Below are positions 1 through 9,187 of a stretch of DNA of 63,288 bases, piece after piece. This DNA is from Desulfovibrio sp. Marseille-P6017. Lineage in GTDB: Bacteria > Bacillota_A > Clostridia > Peptostreptococcales > Peptostreptococcaceae. The position numbers and the translations under genes are program-made. Location of the stretch: positions 1 to 63,288 of the forward strand of contig UWOR01000018.1 of the NCBI GenBank assembly GCA_900604495.1, in the 5' to 3' direction. The notes under the pieces are model-generated. The model was not told the DNA's origin. It saw only the letters and a program-made list of their open reading frames with translations, and ran no database searches. The stretch's first letter is position 1, and each line of letters opens with the position of its first letter.

Positions 1-125
1 GACTTCAAGATAAGATTTCCCACCGTAAGGGTAAGACCCCAGGAAGACTACCTGGTTGATAGGTCGAAGGTGTAAGTGCAGTAATGTATTTAGCTTATCG
101 ATACTAATAGGTCGAGGACTTGACC
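1..125 (+). rRNA. rrl: 23S ribosomal RNA, 3' end (partial)
   Basis: The first bases are the 3' end of a 23S rRNA, ending near the GGACTTGACC segment. That segment can pair with GGTCAAGTT at the start of the other 23S copy at about 62924. The rest of the gene lies upstream of the window. The 3' flank at 149-168 holds AATGATATGCAGTTTTT, which is complementary to the spacer before the second 23S gene (about 62781-62800). This is the processing stem cut by RNase III or Mini-RNase III. The exact 3' end is approximate. Confidence 0.93.
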
Positions 126-207
126 AATAAATTTAAATGATAAATCAATAAATGATATGCAGTTTTTAGAGTATTAACTCTAAAACTTAATATAAGTTAA
201 TCGAAAG

Positions 208-331
<124 letters not shown>

Positions 332-359
332 CTTTTTTATTATATTTAAATAATCATTA

Positions 360-388
360 AAAAAGAGAGGAAATTACCTCTCTTTTTT
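360..388 (+). terminator. Terminator of the upstream rRNA operon
   Basis: AAGAGAGG, loop AAATTA and CCTCTCTT form a short hairpin followed by a T run. It lies about 30 bases after 5S and ends the rRNA transcript. Confidence 0.88.
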
Positions 389-627
389 AATTTTTTTTAT
401 TTTCATGTCATATAAATTATACATATACTATCTTCTTATTTTTAAATTAGTAAAAAATATAAACTTTTATAGTTTATTAAATAAAATCAAAATTTTATTA
501 TCGTTAAATATACTTAAATATATATAGGTATTTTAAAAAGATGCAAACTTAAAGTTATTTACTTTTACAAATTTATATTATTAATTAAGGAAGTTGAATG
601 ATTATATTCAAAATTCTGTAAATTTAG
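389..627. other. AT-rich gap before pyruvate carboxylase
   Basis: This very AT-rich stretch contains no convincing ORF or tRNA. It should hold the pyc promoter, but no -35/-10 pair with correct spacing stands out; TTTACT near 558 is the best partial match. Confidence 0.5.
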
Positions 628-660
628 ATTATAATCTTTAATATTATTAAAGATTATAAT
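628..660 (+). promoter_or_regulatory. 13-bp inverted repeat touching the pyc ribosome-binding site
   Basis: ATTATAATCTTTA (628-640) and TAAAGATTATAAT (648-660) are perfect inverted repeats around a 7-base loop. The right arm ends at base 660 and the Shine-Dalgarno run AAGGGGG starts at 661. As RNA it is a stable AU hairpin next to the start site. As DNA it could be an operator. It lacks a T run, so it is not a terminator. Confidence 0.6.
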
Positions 661-673
661 AAGGGGGAATATT

Positions 674-3600
674 ATGCTGAAAGGATTTAAGAAAGTATTA
701 GTAGCGAATAGAGGAGAGATTGCTATAAGAGTATTTAGGGCATGTTCTGAGTTAGGTATAAAAAGTGTGGGAATATACAGTAAAGAAGATAAATATAGCT
801 TATTTAGAACAAAAGCAGATGAATCATATATGATAGGTGAAGGAAAAGGTCCAGTTGATGCTTACTTAGATATGGATGGAATAATAGAGCTTGCTAAAAG
901 TAAGAATGTTGATGCTATACACCCTGGATATGGTTTTTTATCTGAAAATCCTGAATTTGTACGTAAATGTGAAGAAAATGGCATAACATTTATCGGTCCA
1001 ACTGCAGAAATAATGAATATGATGGGAGATAAGATAAATTCAAAAAAAATAGCTAAAGAAGTAAATGTTCCGACTATACCTGGAATTAATAAACCTATAG
1101 AAAGTGCAAAAGAAGCTAAGGAAGTAGCTGCACAAATTGGATATCCAGTTATGTTAAAAGCCTCTAATGGTGGTGGCGGAAGAGGCATGAGGGTTGTTTA
1201 TAATGAAGATAAAATAGAGTTTGAATATCAAACTGTATGTAGCGAATCTAGAAAGGCTTTTGGCGAAGATGTTATATTTATAGAAAAATATGTTGTTGAT
1301 CCAAAGCATATAGAAGTTCAAATACTAGGAGATAAATACGGAAATATTGTACACCTTCATGAAAGAGATTGCTCTGTACAAAGAAGACACCAAAAGATAA
1401 TAGAGTATGCACCAGCTTTTTCCTTAGCAAAAGAGCTTAGAGATAGTATTTGTAATGATGCTTTGAAGATAGCTAAGCATGTAGGCTATATTAATGCTGG
1501 AACATTAGAATTTTTAGTAGATTCTAGTGGAAAATACTATTTCATAGAGATGAATCCTAGAATACAGGTTGAACATACTGTGACAGAAATGGTTACAGGT
1601 ATAGATATAGTACAAAGCCAAATACTTATAGCCCAAGGTTATAGATTAGATAGCGATAAAATTAATATAAAATCCCAAGATGATGTTAAGTTAATGGGGT
1701 ACTCAATACAAGCAAGAATAACAACTGAAGATCCAGAGAATAACTTTATGCCTGATACAGGTAAAATTCAAGTATATAGAACAGGATCAGGATTCGGGAT
1801 AAGGTTAGATGGTGGAAATGGATTTACAGGTGCTGAAATAAGCCCATATTATGATAGTTTACTTGTAAAGACAATATCTTTCGATAGAACGTTTCAAGGT
1901 GCTATTAACAAGACGATTAGATCTATAAAAGAAATAAGAATAAGGGGTGTTAAAACAAATATAGGATTTTTAAATAATGTATTAAAAAATCCTATATTTA
2001 AAGAAGGTAAGTGTAGTACTAAATTTATAGATGAAAATCCAGAGTTATTTGAAATAAAGAAGGGAAAAGATAGGGGAACGAAATTATTACAATTTATTGG
2101 AAATATAGTAGTAAATGATAATAAATGCAAAGAAAAGCCAGTATTTGATCAGATTCATAAACCTCATATTAAAGATAATATACCTAAAATAGAAGGTAGC
2201 AAAAATTTATTTGATAGACTAGGAAAAGATAATTATATAGAAAAAATAAAGAATGAAAAGAAATTATTATTAACTGATACTACGATGAGAGATGCTCATC
2301 AATCATTACTTGCAACTAGGTTTAGAACATATGATTTTTTACAAGTAGCACATCCTACAAATGAATATATGAAAGATCTATTTTCATTAGAGATGTGGGG
2401 AGGAGCTACATTTGATGTTGCTTATAGATTTTTAAATGAATCTCCATGGATAAGATTACAAAAACTAAGAAAAGAAATACCTGATATAATGTTTCAAATG
2501 TTATTTAGAGCTTCTAATGGAGTTGGATATACTAATTATCCAGATAATGTAATAAAAGAATTCTTAAAAGAGTCAGCAAGGCAAGGTATAGATGTGTTTA
2601 GAATATTTGATTCACTAAACTGGGTAGAGAATATGAAGTTGTCAATAGATACAGCTTTAAATACTGGAAAAATTGTTGAGGCAAGTATATGTTATACCGG
2701 CGATGTTCTAAATCTAGAAAAAACTAAATATGATTTAGAGTATTATATAAAAATGGCTAAAGAACTAGAAGCATTAGGATCAGATATAATCTGTATTAAA
2801 GATATGGCAGGACTACTTAAACCACAAGCTGCGTATATACTAATAAAGGCTTTAAAAGAAAATGTTAAAGCACCTATACACCTTCATACACACGATACAA
2901 GTGGAAATGGTGTGGCAACATGTTTAATGGCATCACAAGCAGGTGTAGATATAGTTGATGGAGCATTAGAAACTATGTCGGGTCTTACAAGTCAGCCATC
3001 ATTAAATGCTATAGTAGAAGCACTTAAATTTACAGAGAGGGATACAAATATTGATTTATATGGGTATAGAGAAATTGGAAACTATTATGCTGATTTAAGA
3101 AAATTATACAAACGATTTGAAAGCGGGTTGTCAAATTCTTGTTCAGAAATATATGAATATGAAATACCTGGTGGTCAATATTCTAATTTAAAACCTCAAG
3201 CTGATAGCCTAGGATTAGTGGGTAGATTTGAAGAAGTTAAAGAAAAATATAAAGAGGCTAATGAAGTAGTTGGTGACATAATAAAGGTAACCCCATCATC
3301 AAAAGTAGTTGGTGATTTAGCAATATTTATGACTAAAAATAATTTAACAAAAGATAACATAATAGAAGAAGGTAAAAAGCTATCATTTCCAGATTCAGTA
3401 GTGGATTTCTGTAAAGGAATGATAGGTCAACCAGAGGGTGGTATACCTAAAGAATTACAAAAAGTGGTTTTAAAAGGAGAAGAATCTATAAATGTTAGAC
3501 CTGGTTTATTAATACCAAAATTTGACTTTATAAATAAAAAAAGATATTTAGATAAAAAATTTAATATAAAATCCAATATAAGAAACGCGCTAAGCTATTC

Positions 3601-4105
3601 GTTATATCCTAGAGTATATGAAGATTACTTAAAGCATTTTCAAGAATATAGTGATATTTCTAAATTAGATAGTGAAGTGTTTTTTCATGGCTTAAATAGA
3701 GGTGAAGAATGTGATGTTGAAATAGAAGAAGGTAAAGTCCTAAGTATTAAATTAATGGGAATAGGTAAAGTAAAAGAGAATGGGTACAGAACAGTATTAT
3801 TTGAGTTAAATGGAATGTCTAGAAAGATAGAAATTAAAGATAACAATTTCTCTGGAGAAATAAACCAAGTTATAAAGGCAGATATTGATAATCCATTACA
3901 AATAGGAGCAAGTATTCCTGGTAAGGTTATAAAAATATTAGTTGAAGAAGGAGATGAAGTAAAAGAACATGAACCACTGATAATTATAGAAGCTATGAAG
4001 ATGGAAACTAATATAGTATCTAGAGCAAATGGAAAGATAAAATCAATTAAGGTAAGTGAAAATGACATAGTAGGGGATTCTCAGTTATTGATTGAAATGG
4101 AGTAG
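674..4105 (+). CDS. pyc: Pyruvate carboxylase
   Basis: Biotin-dependent cytoplasmic enzyme that makes oxaloacetate from pyruvate, bicarbonate and ATP. At 1143 residues it has the usual single-chain length. The N-terminal biotin carboxylase domain has an ATP-grasp glycine loop GGGGRGMR near residue 166. The carboxyltransferase domain starts with TDTTMRDAHQS near residue 534 and has the metal-site HLHTHD near 736. The C-terminal biotinyl domain carries EAMKMET, with Lys1109 as the biotinylated residue. The start ATG has AAGGGGG eight bases upstream, directly after an inverted repeat. The gene is monocistronic, with a strong terminator after it. Its role is anaplerotic supply of C4 acids for aspartate and glutamate families. 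Confidence 0.97.
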   Translation: MLKGFKKVLVANRGEIAIRVFRACSELGIKSVGIYSKEDKYSLFRTKADESYMIGEGKGPVDAYLDMDGIIELAKSKNVDAIHPGYGFLSENPEFVRKCEENGITFIGPTAEIMNMMGDKINSKKIAKEVNVPTIPGINKPIESAKEAKEVAAQIGYPVMLKASNGGGGRGMRVVYNEDKIEFEYQTVCSESRKAFGEDVIFIEKYVVDPKHIEVQILGDKYGNIVHLHERDCSVQRRHQKIIEYAPAFSLAKELRDSICNDALKIAKHVGYINAGTLEFLVDSSGKYYFIEMNPRIQVEHTVTEMVTGIDIVQSQILIAQGYRLDSDKINIKSQDDVKLMGYSIQARITTEDPENNFMPDTGKIQVYRTGSGFGIRLDGGNGFTGAEISPYYDSLLVKTISFDRTFQGAINKTIRSIKEIRIRGVKTNIGFLNNVLKNPIFKEGKCSTKFIDENPELFEIKKGKDRGTKLLQFIGNIVVNDNKCKEKPVFDQIHKPHIKDNIPKIEGSKNLFDRLGKDNYIEKIKNEKKLLLTDTTMRDAHQSLLATRFRTYDFLQVAHPTNEYMKDLFSLEMWGGATFDVAYRFLNESPWIRLQKLRKEIPDIMFQMLFRASNGVGYTNYPDNVIKEFLKESARQGIDVFRIFDSLNWVENMKLSIDTALNTGKIVEASICYTGDVLNLEKTKYDLEYYIKMAKELEALGSDIICIKDMAGLLKPQAAYILIKALKENVKAPIHLHTHDTSGNGVATCLMASQAGVDIVDGALETMSGLTSQPSLNAIVEALKFTERDTNIDLYGYREIGNYYADLRKLYKRFESGLSNSCSEIYEYEIPGGQYSNLKPQADSLGLVGRFEEVKEKYKEANEVVGDIIKVTPSSKVVGDLAIFMTKNNLTKDNIIEEGKKLSFPDSVVDFCKGMIGQPEGGIPKELQKVVLKGEESINVRPGLLIPKFDFINKKRYLDKKFNIKSNIRNALSYSLYPRVYEDYLKHFQEYSDISKLDSEVFFHGLNRGEECDVEIEEGKVLSIKLMGIGKVKENGYRTVLFELNGMSRKIEIKDNNFSGEINQVIKADIDNPLQIGASIPGKVIKILVEEGDEVKEHEPLIIIEAMKMETNIVSRANGKIKSIKVSENDIVGDSQLLIEME

Positions 4106-4110
4106 CAATT

Positions 4111-4156
4111 AAAAACTCTATATAGATTAAGCATTGGATTCTATATAGAGTTTTTA
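4111..4156 (+). terminator. Terminator after pyc
   Basis: AAAAACTCTATATAG (4111-4125) and CTATATAGAGTTTTT (4141-4155) form a perfect 15-bp stem with a T-rich 3' side, immediately after the pyc stop. Confidence 0.88.
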
Positions 4157-4479
4157 CTATAAAAAAATGATTTTTATATAATTAGTAGAATAGTATTTAA
4201 TATAAATAACTAATTATTAATATTTTAATTCTACTTATTTCTCAGGAAATATAGAGCTTTACGTTAAATAACTAAATAAAAACAGGATAAATATATACTA
4301 TAAAGTGAATAATTCTTTATGAGGATACTAATAAATATATTTTAATTAAGGTTAAGGCGTATAGCGGGAATGTTATATCATTTAAATAAATTCACCACCT
4401 GCAAATACAAAAATTTTAAATTATTTAATAAAATATTTTAAATAAGATTTTGTATAAATTAAAAAAGGTAGGTGCCTAT
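4157..4479. other. Unassigned gap before the EF-G-like gene
   Basis: About 320 bases without a convincing ORF. Most is A/T-rich, but 4351-4405 contains two relatively GC-rich islands (AAGGCGTATAGCGGGAATG and CACCACCTGC). These could belong to a 5' leader. TATACT/TATAAA near 4295 is a possible -10. I do not recognise a riboswitch class. Confidence 0.4.
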
Positions 4480-6417
4480 ATGAAAATATATGATAGTAAC
4501 ATGTTAAGAAATATAGCAATATTGGGACATAGTGGATGTGGAAAAACAAACTTAATTGAAGCAATATCATATACATCAAATTTAACAAAAAAAATACCTA
4601 ATTTAACCGATAAAACTAATATGACTTATAGAATGAATTTAGTACCTGTTGAGTATGGCGATTATAAGTTTAATCTATTAGACACTCCGGGATATTTTGA
4701 TTTTACTGGAGAAGTTATATCATCTCTTAGAGCAAGTGATGCAGCTGTTATAGTGATAGATGCTACCACTCCTATTCAGGTTGGAACAGAAAAGTCATTA
4801 GAACTAACAGAAAATATTCCTAAGATAATGTTTATAAATAAGATAGATAATGAAAAAGCAAGATATAAAGATGCAATAGCAATGTTAAGAGATAAGTATG
4901 GAAATAAAGTAATACCTATGATAATACCTATATACAAAGACAAAAAATTTATTAGACTACATAATATTTTTGAGAGTATGGATGATTTAGAGAATGAATT
5001 TAAAACAGAAGCACTAACTGTAAAAGATGCATTAATGGAATTAATCGCTGAAACAGATGACGAAATTCTAGACAAATACTTTAGTGGAGAAGAATTAACA
5101 TCATTAGAGATTCAAAAAGGAATTACAATTGGGATGCAAAGAGGAGATATAATACCTGTAATTTGTGGTTCAACTATACACAATATAGGAACTAAAGAAA
5201 TTTTAGAAACAGTATCTTCTTACTTAAATCCTAAGTATAAAAGTAATGCTGGTGGATTTGAAGGGATCATATTTAAAACAATAGCAGACCCATTTAAAGG
5301 TAAGATATCATATTTAAAAGTAACTCGTGGAGAAATAGTATCAGGTATAGATGTATATAATGTAAATAAATCAATAAAAGAAAAAATAGACACGTTATAT
5401 ATTATAAAAAATGGAGATTTAGAAGAAATTGATAAGGCAGAATGTGGAGATATAGTAGTTTTAACTAAACTAAACTCATTACAAACTGGGGATACTTTAT
5501 CTATTAACAAGGAAGGTGAACCACTAGAAAAAATTAATTTACCAAAACCTCAAATATATTATGCTATAGTACCTAAAAATAAAGGTGATGAGGAAAAAAT
5601 AAGTGCAGCATTAAATAAAATAGTCGAAGAAGATCCTACTATAAGTTGGTATAGAAATTCAGAAACTAAACAAGCCCTTATAGGAGGGCAAGGAGAGCTT
5701 CACATAAATACTGTGAAGAATAGAATGAGAGAAAAGTTTGGAGTAGATGTTGAATTAGATGACCTTAAAGTAGCATATAGAGAAACAATTAAAGGATCTG
5801 CGGATGTTCAAGGTAAACATAAAAAACAATCTGGAGGTCATGGACAGTATGGTGATGTAAAGATTAAATTTGAAAGAGGAAATAAAGACTTTGAATTTGG
5901 AGAAGAAATTTTTGGTGGATCTGTTCCAAAACAATATATACCAGCAGTTGAAAAGGGTTTAAGAGACTCTATGATGAAAGGTATTTTAGCTGGATTCCCT
6001 GTTACTAATATAAAAGCAACCCTTTATGATGGATCTTATCATGATGTAGACTCTTCAGAAATGGCATTTAAAATGGCAGCTAATATAGCGTTCAAAAAAG
6101 GAATGGAAGAAGCAGAACCTATTTTACTAGAACCAATAATGAAATTAAAAATTACTATTCCAGAAGAATATATGGGAGATGTGATGGGAGATATAAGTAA
6201 AAGAAGAGGTAAGATATTAGGAATGGAGCCTGATAATAGAGGCAAACAAATCATATATGCAGAAGCTCCACAGGCAGAAACATTTAAATATGCGATAGAT
6301 CTAAGATCAATGACTCAAGGTAGGGGATATTTTGAAATGGAGCTAGAAAAGTATGAAGAAGTTCCAGACTCTATTGCTGAGAAGATAATATCAAGTGCAA
6401 ATGCTAAAGTACACTAA
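4480..6417 (+). CDS. Divergent elongation factor G-like GTPase
   Basis: Full-length EF-G architecture of 645 residues: G domain, domain II, then domains III-V with the [18 protein letters not shown] region shared with true EF-G. The G domain is unusual. Its P-loop is GHSGCGKT (16-23) instead of [13 protein letters not shown] (68-72) replaces DTPGH, so the catalytic His is Tyr. The RGITI switch I motif is missing, and the P-loop Lys to DTPG distance is 46 residues against 58 in the FusA of this window. NKID (120-123) is intact. The ATG at 4480 is preferred over the TTG at 4450 because AGGTAGGTG lies five bases before it. The canonical fusA is at 36000, so this is a paralogue. Its function is unknown; it belongs to an uncharacterised EF-G-like family. 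Confidence 0.85.
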   Translation: MKIYDSNMLRNIAILGHSGCGKTNLIEAISYTSNLTKKIPNLTDKTNMTYRMNLVPVEYGDYKFNLLDTPGYFDFTGEVISSLRASDAAVIVIDATTPIQVGTEKSLELTENIPKIMFINKIDNEKARYKDAIAMLRDKYGNKVIPMIIPIYKDKKFIRLHNIFESMDDLENEFKTEALTVKDALMELIAETDDEILDKYFSGEELTSLEIQKGITIGMQRGDIIPVICGSTIHNIGTKEILETVSSYLNPKYKSNAGGFEGIIFKTIADPFKGKISYLKVTRGEIVSGIDVYNVNKSIKEKIDTLYIIKNGDLEEIDKAECGDIVVLTKLNSLQTGDTLSINKEGEPLEKINLPKPQIYYAIVPKNKGDEEKISAALNKIVEEDPTISWYRNSETKQALIGGQGELHINTVKNRMREKFGVDVELDDLKVAYRETIKGSADVQGKHKKQSGGHGQYGDVKIKFERGNKDFEFGEEIFGGSVPKQYIPAVEKGLRDSMMKGILAGFPVTNIKATLYDGSYHDVDSSEMAFKMAANIAFKKGMEEAEPILLEPIMKLKITIPEEYMGDVMGDISKRRGKILGMEPDNRGKQIIYAEAPQAETFKYAIDLRSMTQGRGYFEMELEKYEEVPDSIAEKIISSANAKVH

Positions 6418-6467
6418 TACTATTTATTTAGATATATTTATATGAAGTAATAAGAAAGTAAATATAT

Positions 6468-6517
6468 AAATATTCTAGTCATTAGCATAAATATTTTTGC
6501 TAATGACTAGAATATTT
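6468..6517 (+). terminator. 20-bp hairpin between the EF-G-like gene and clpC
   Basis: Arms 6468-6487 and 6498-6517 are perfectly complementary over 20 bases, with core TTCTAGTCATTAGCA and a 10-base loop. A T-rich run follows at 6523. It probably terminates the upstream gene and may act in both directions. Confidence 0.75.
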
Positions 6518-6608
6518 CAAATTATTTTTTTGGTACAGACAGATAATTAATAGTAGATGCATATAGTATAAGTATATCTAAATCTAATATAGAAGGAGGT
6601 AAAGATAT

Positions 6609-9062
6609 ATGTACTTCAATCGATTTACTCAACGAGCTAAAGCTGCAATTGATTTAGGAATAGATTCAGCTAAAAAGTTAGGGAATAAAGTAGTAGGAAG
6701 TGAGCATATACTTTTGGGCCTTCTAAAAGAACAGGAAGGTATAGCGGCTAAAGTACTTACAAAATTAGGTGTGACTGAAGAATACTTAGAAGCAAAGATT
6801 ATTGAATTAGAAGGTAAAAATGATGCAGTAACGGAAGAAGTAACACTAAGTCCACGAACTAAGCAAATACTAGAGCTTTCAGGTATGTTTGCTAATAAAT
6901 TAAAAACAAACTATATAGGTACAGAACATATATTATTAGCAATTGCTCAAGAAGGTGAAGGTATAGGTATAAAAATATTAAATTATTCTGGAATAAGTCA
7001 GAGAGACATAGTTCAATTAATAATAGAGATGATGGGAATAGAATCATACTCAGTCCAAGTTAGCAATGAAGTTAGTTATACAAATAATGAGGAGGTTCCA
7101 TCATCTAAGTTATTAGATAAGTATGGAAAAAATTTAACTTTATTCGCTAAACAGAATAAGTTAGATCCTGTCATAGGTAGAGAAAAGGAAATACAAAGAA
7201 TAATTCAAATATTAAGCAGAAGGACAAAAAATAATCCTGTTCTTATAGGAGACCCCGGTGTAGGTAAAACAGCAGTGGTAGAAGGTTTAGCATTAAACAT
7301 TGCACATGGAAATGTTCCTGAAAATTTAAGAAATAAGTTATTATATACACTAGATATGGGATCATTACTAGCAGGAGCCAAATATAGAGGTGAATTTGAA
7401 GAGAGAGTAAAGCAAGTTGTAGATGAAGTAATTAAGAATGGTAGTATAATACTATTTATAGATGAGATGCATACAATGATAGGGGCTGGAGCCACAGGTG
7501 AAGGCTCAATAGATGCATCAAATATATTAAAACCAACTTTATCAAGAGGAGATATACAAATTGTAGGAGCAACTACGATTGACGAATATAGAAAGCATGT
7601 AGAAAAAGATGCGGCCTTAGAAAGAAGATTTCAACCGATATTAATAAATGAACCAAGTAAAGAAGATAGTATAGATATTTTAAAAGGATTAAGAGATAAA
7701 TATGAAGCACACCATAAAGTAAAGATAAGTGATGAAGCAATAGAGGCAGCTGTAGATTTATCAATCAGATATATTACAGATAGATTTTTACCAGACAAAG
7801 CAATAGATTTAATTGATGAGGCAGCATCTAAGGTTAGACTAAAAGAAAATACACCGCCAATAAGTATAAAAGAATTAGAAGATAAAATAAAAAATATAGA
7901 TAAAGAAAAAGAAGAAGCTATAAGAGGCCAAGATTTTGAAGAAGCAGCTAAAATTAGAGATGAAGAAGGTAAACTAAAACGAAAACTAGAAAATGTAAAA
8001 AGAGATTGGAGAAACGCATCTTCTAAGAATTATGACTTAGTAGATGCAGATGTAGTAGCCGAAGTTGTTGGTTTATGGACTGGAATACCTGTAAATAAAA
8101 TAGTAGAAGAAGAAGCTGAAAAATTATTACACCTAGATGAAATATTGCACAAAAGAGTTGTTGGACAAAATGAAGCTGTAAATTCAATTTCTAAGGCGAT
8201 AAGACGATCAAGAGCAGGTTTAAAGGATCCAAACAGACCAATTGGCTCATTTTTATTCTTAGGCCCAACAGGGGTTGGTAAAACCGAATTAAGTAAAGCT
8301 TTAGCAGAAGCCCATTTTGGAGATGAAAATCAAATTATAAGAATTGATATGTCAGAATATATGGAAAAACATTCAGTATCAAGGATGATAGGTTCTCCTC
8401 CTGGATATATAGGTCATGATGATGGTGGTCAATTAACTGAAAAGGTAAGAAAGCAACCATACTCTGTAGTGTTATTTGATGAAATAGAAAAAGCCCATCC
8501 AGATGTTTTTAATATATTATTACAAATATTAGATGAAGGAAGACTTACAGACTCTAAAGGTAGATCTGTTGATTTTAAAAACACAATTATAATAATGACA
8601 TCTAATGTTGGGGCAACTAAAATTAAGCATCAAAAAACTCTAGGATTTAGTACAATAAGCGATAATGAAAAATCAAAAGATGAGTATGAGAAAATGAAAG
8701 AATGCATAATGGTTGAGTTAAAGAAACAATTTAGACCTGAATTTTTAAATAGAATAGATGATATAATTGTATTCCACGCATTAAGTGAAGAACATATAGC
8801 TAAAATCGTAGTATTAATGGCAGATAAAGTAATTAAAAGATTAAAAAATATGGAAATTAATTTAGAAATGAAAGAAGATGCAATAAGTTTAATAGCTAAA
8901 GCAGGTATAGATTTAGAGTATGGTGCAAGACCACTAAAAAGAGCAATACAAAAAGAATTGGAGGATCAGTTATCTGAAGCAATATTGAAAGGTGAGATAA
9001 AAAAAGGAAACTCTGTAATAGCAACAATTAAAAATAATAAAGTGGTTTTTGTCACAAAATAG
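6609..9062 (+). CDS. clpC: ATP-dependent Clp protease ATPase subunit ClpC
   Basis: Class I AAA+ unfoldase of 817 residues, the partner of ClpP in degrading misfolded and regulatory proteins. It has two N-terminal Clp repeats (about 1-145), a first ATPase domain with Walker A GDPGVGKT near 214, a UVR/M-domain segment EEAAKIRDEE near 442, and a second ATPase domain with GPTGVGKT near 552. GAGKYRGEFEER-type pore-loop residues are present. The start has AGAAGGAGGT at the right distance. In related Firmicutes clpC is the last gene of ctsR-mcsA-mcsB-clpC; here none of the three precedes it and no CtsR heptad repeat is seen upstream. Heat-shock control must therefore be arranged differently or elsewhere. 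Confidence 0.97.
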   Translation: MYFNRFTQRAKAAIDLGIDSAKKLGNKVVGSEHILLGLLKEQEGIAAKVLTKLGVTEEYLEAKIIELEGKNDAVTEEVTLSPRTKQILELSGMFANKLKTNYIGTEHILLAIAQEGEGIGIKILNYSGISQRDIVQLIIEMMGIESYSVQVSNEVSYTNNEEVPSSKLLDKYGKNLTLFAKQNKLDPVIGREKEIQRIIQILSRRTKNNPVLIGDPGVGKTAVVEGLALNIAHGNVPENLRNKLLYTLDMGSLLAGAKYRGEFEERVKQVVDEVIKNGSIILFIDEMHTMIGAGATGEGSIDASNILKPTLSRGDIQIVGATTIDEYRKHVEKDAALERRFQPILINEPSKEDSIDILKGLRDKYEAHHKVKISDEAIEAAVDLSIRYITDRFLPDKAIDLIDEAASKVRLKENTPPISIKELEDKIKNIDKEKEEAIRGQDFEEAAKIRDEEGKLKRKLENVKRDWRNASSKNYDLVDADVVAEVVGLWTGIPVNKIVEEEAEKLLHLDEILHKRVVGQNEAVNSISKAIRRSRAGLKDPNRPIGSFLFLGPTGVGKTELSKALAEAHFGDENQIIRIDMSEYMEKHSVSRMIGSPPGYIGHDDGGQLTEKVRKQPYSVVLFDEIEKAHPDVFNILLQILDEGRLTDSKGRSVDFKNTIIIMTSNVGATKIKHQKTLGFSTISDNEKSKDEYEKMKECIMVELKKQFRPEFLNRIDDIIVFHALSEEHIAKIVVLMADKVIKRLKNMEINLEMKEDAISLIAKAGIDLEYGARPLKRAIQKELEDQLSEAILKGEIKKGNSVIATIKNNKVVFVTK

Positions 9063-9073
9063 TAGTAATATAA

Positions 9074-9101
9074 TAAGAGGAGTAAAACTCCTCTATTTTT
9101 G
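9074..9101 (+). terminator. Terminator after clpC
   Basis: AGAGGAGT, loop AAA, ACTCCTCT, then a T run, 12 bases after the clpC stop. Confidence 0.85.
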
Positions 9102-9187
9102 TAAAAAAATTTAAATACATTTACATATTATTCCATGCAAATGTTAAAATTATATAGTACAATAGTAAATTAAGGGTGATTTAAAAA

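Noticed and set aside
862..1188. Minus-strand ORF of 108 codons opposite pyc, and many similar minus-strand ORFs of 60-133 codons through the window
   Set aside because: All lie opposite strongly supported genes, lack ribosome-binding sites and encode hydrophobic, low-complexity products that mirror AT-rich codon use. They are shadows.
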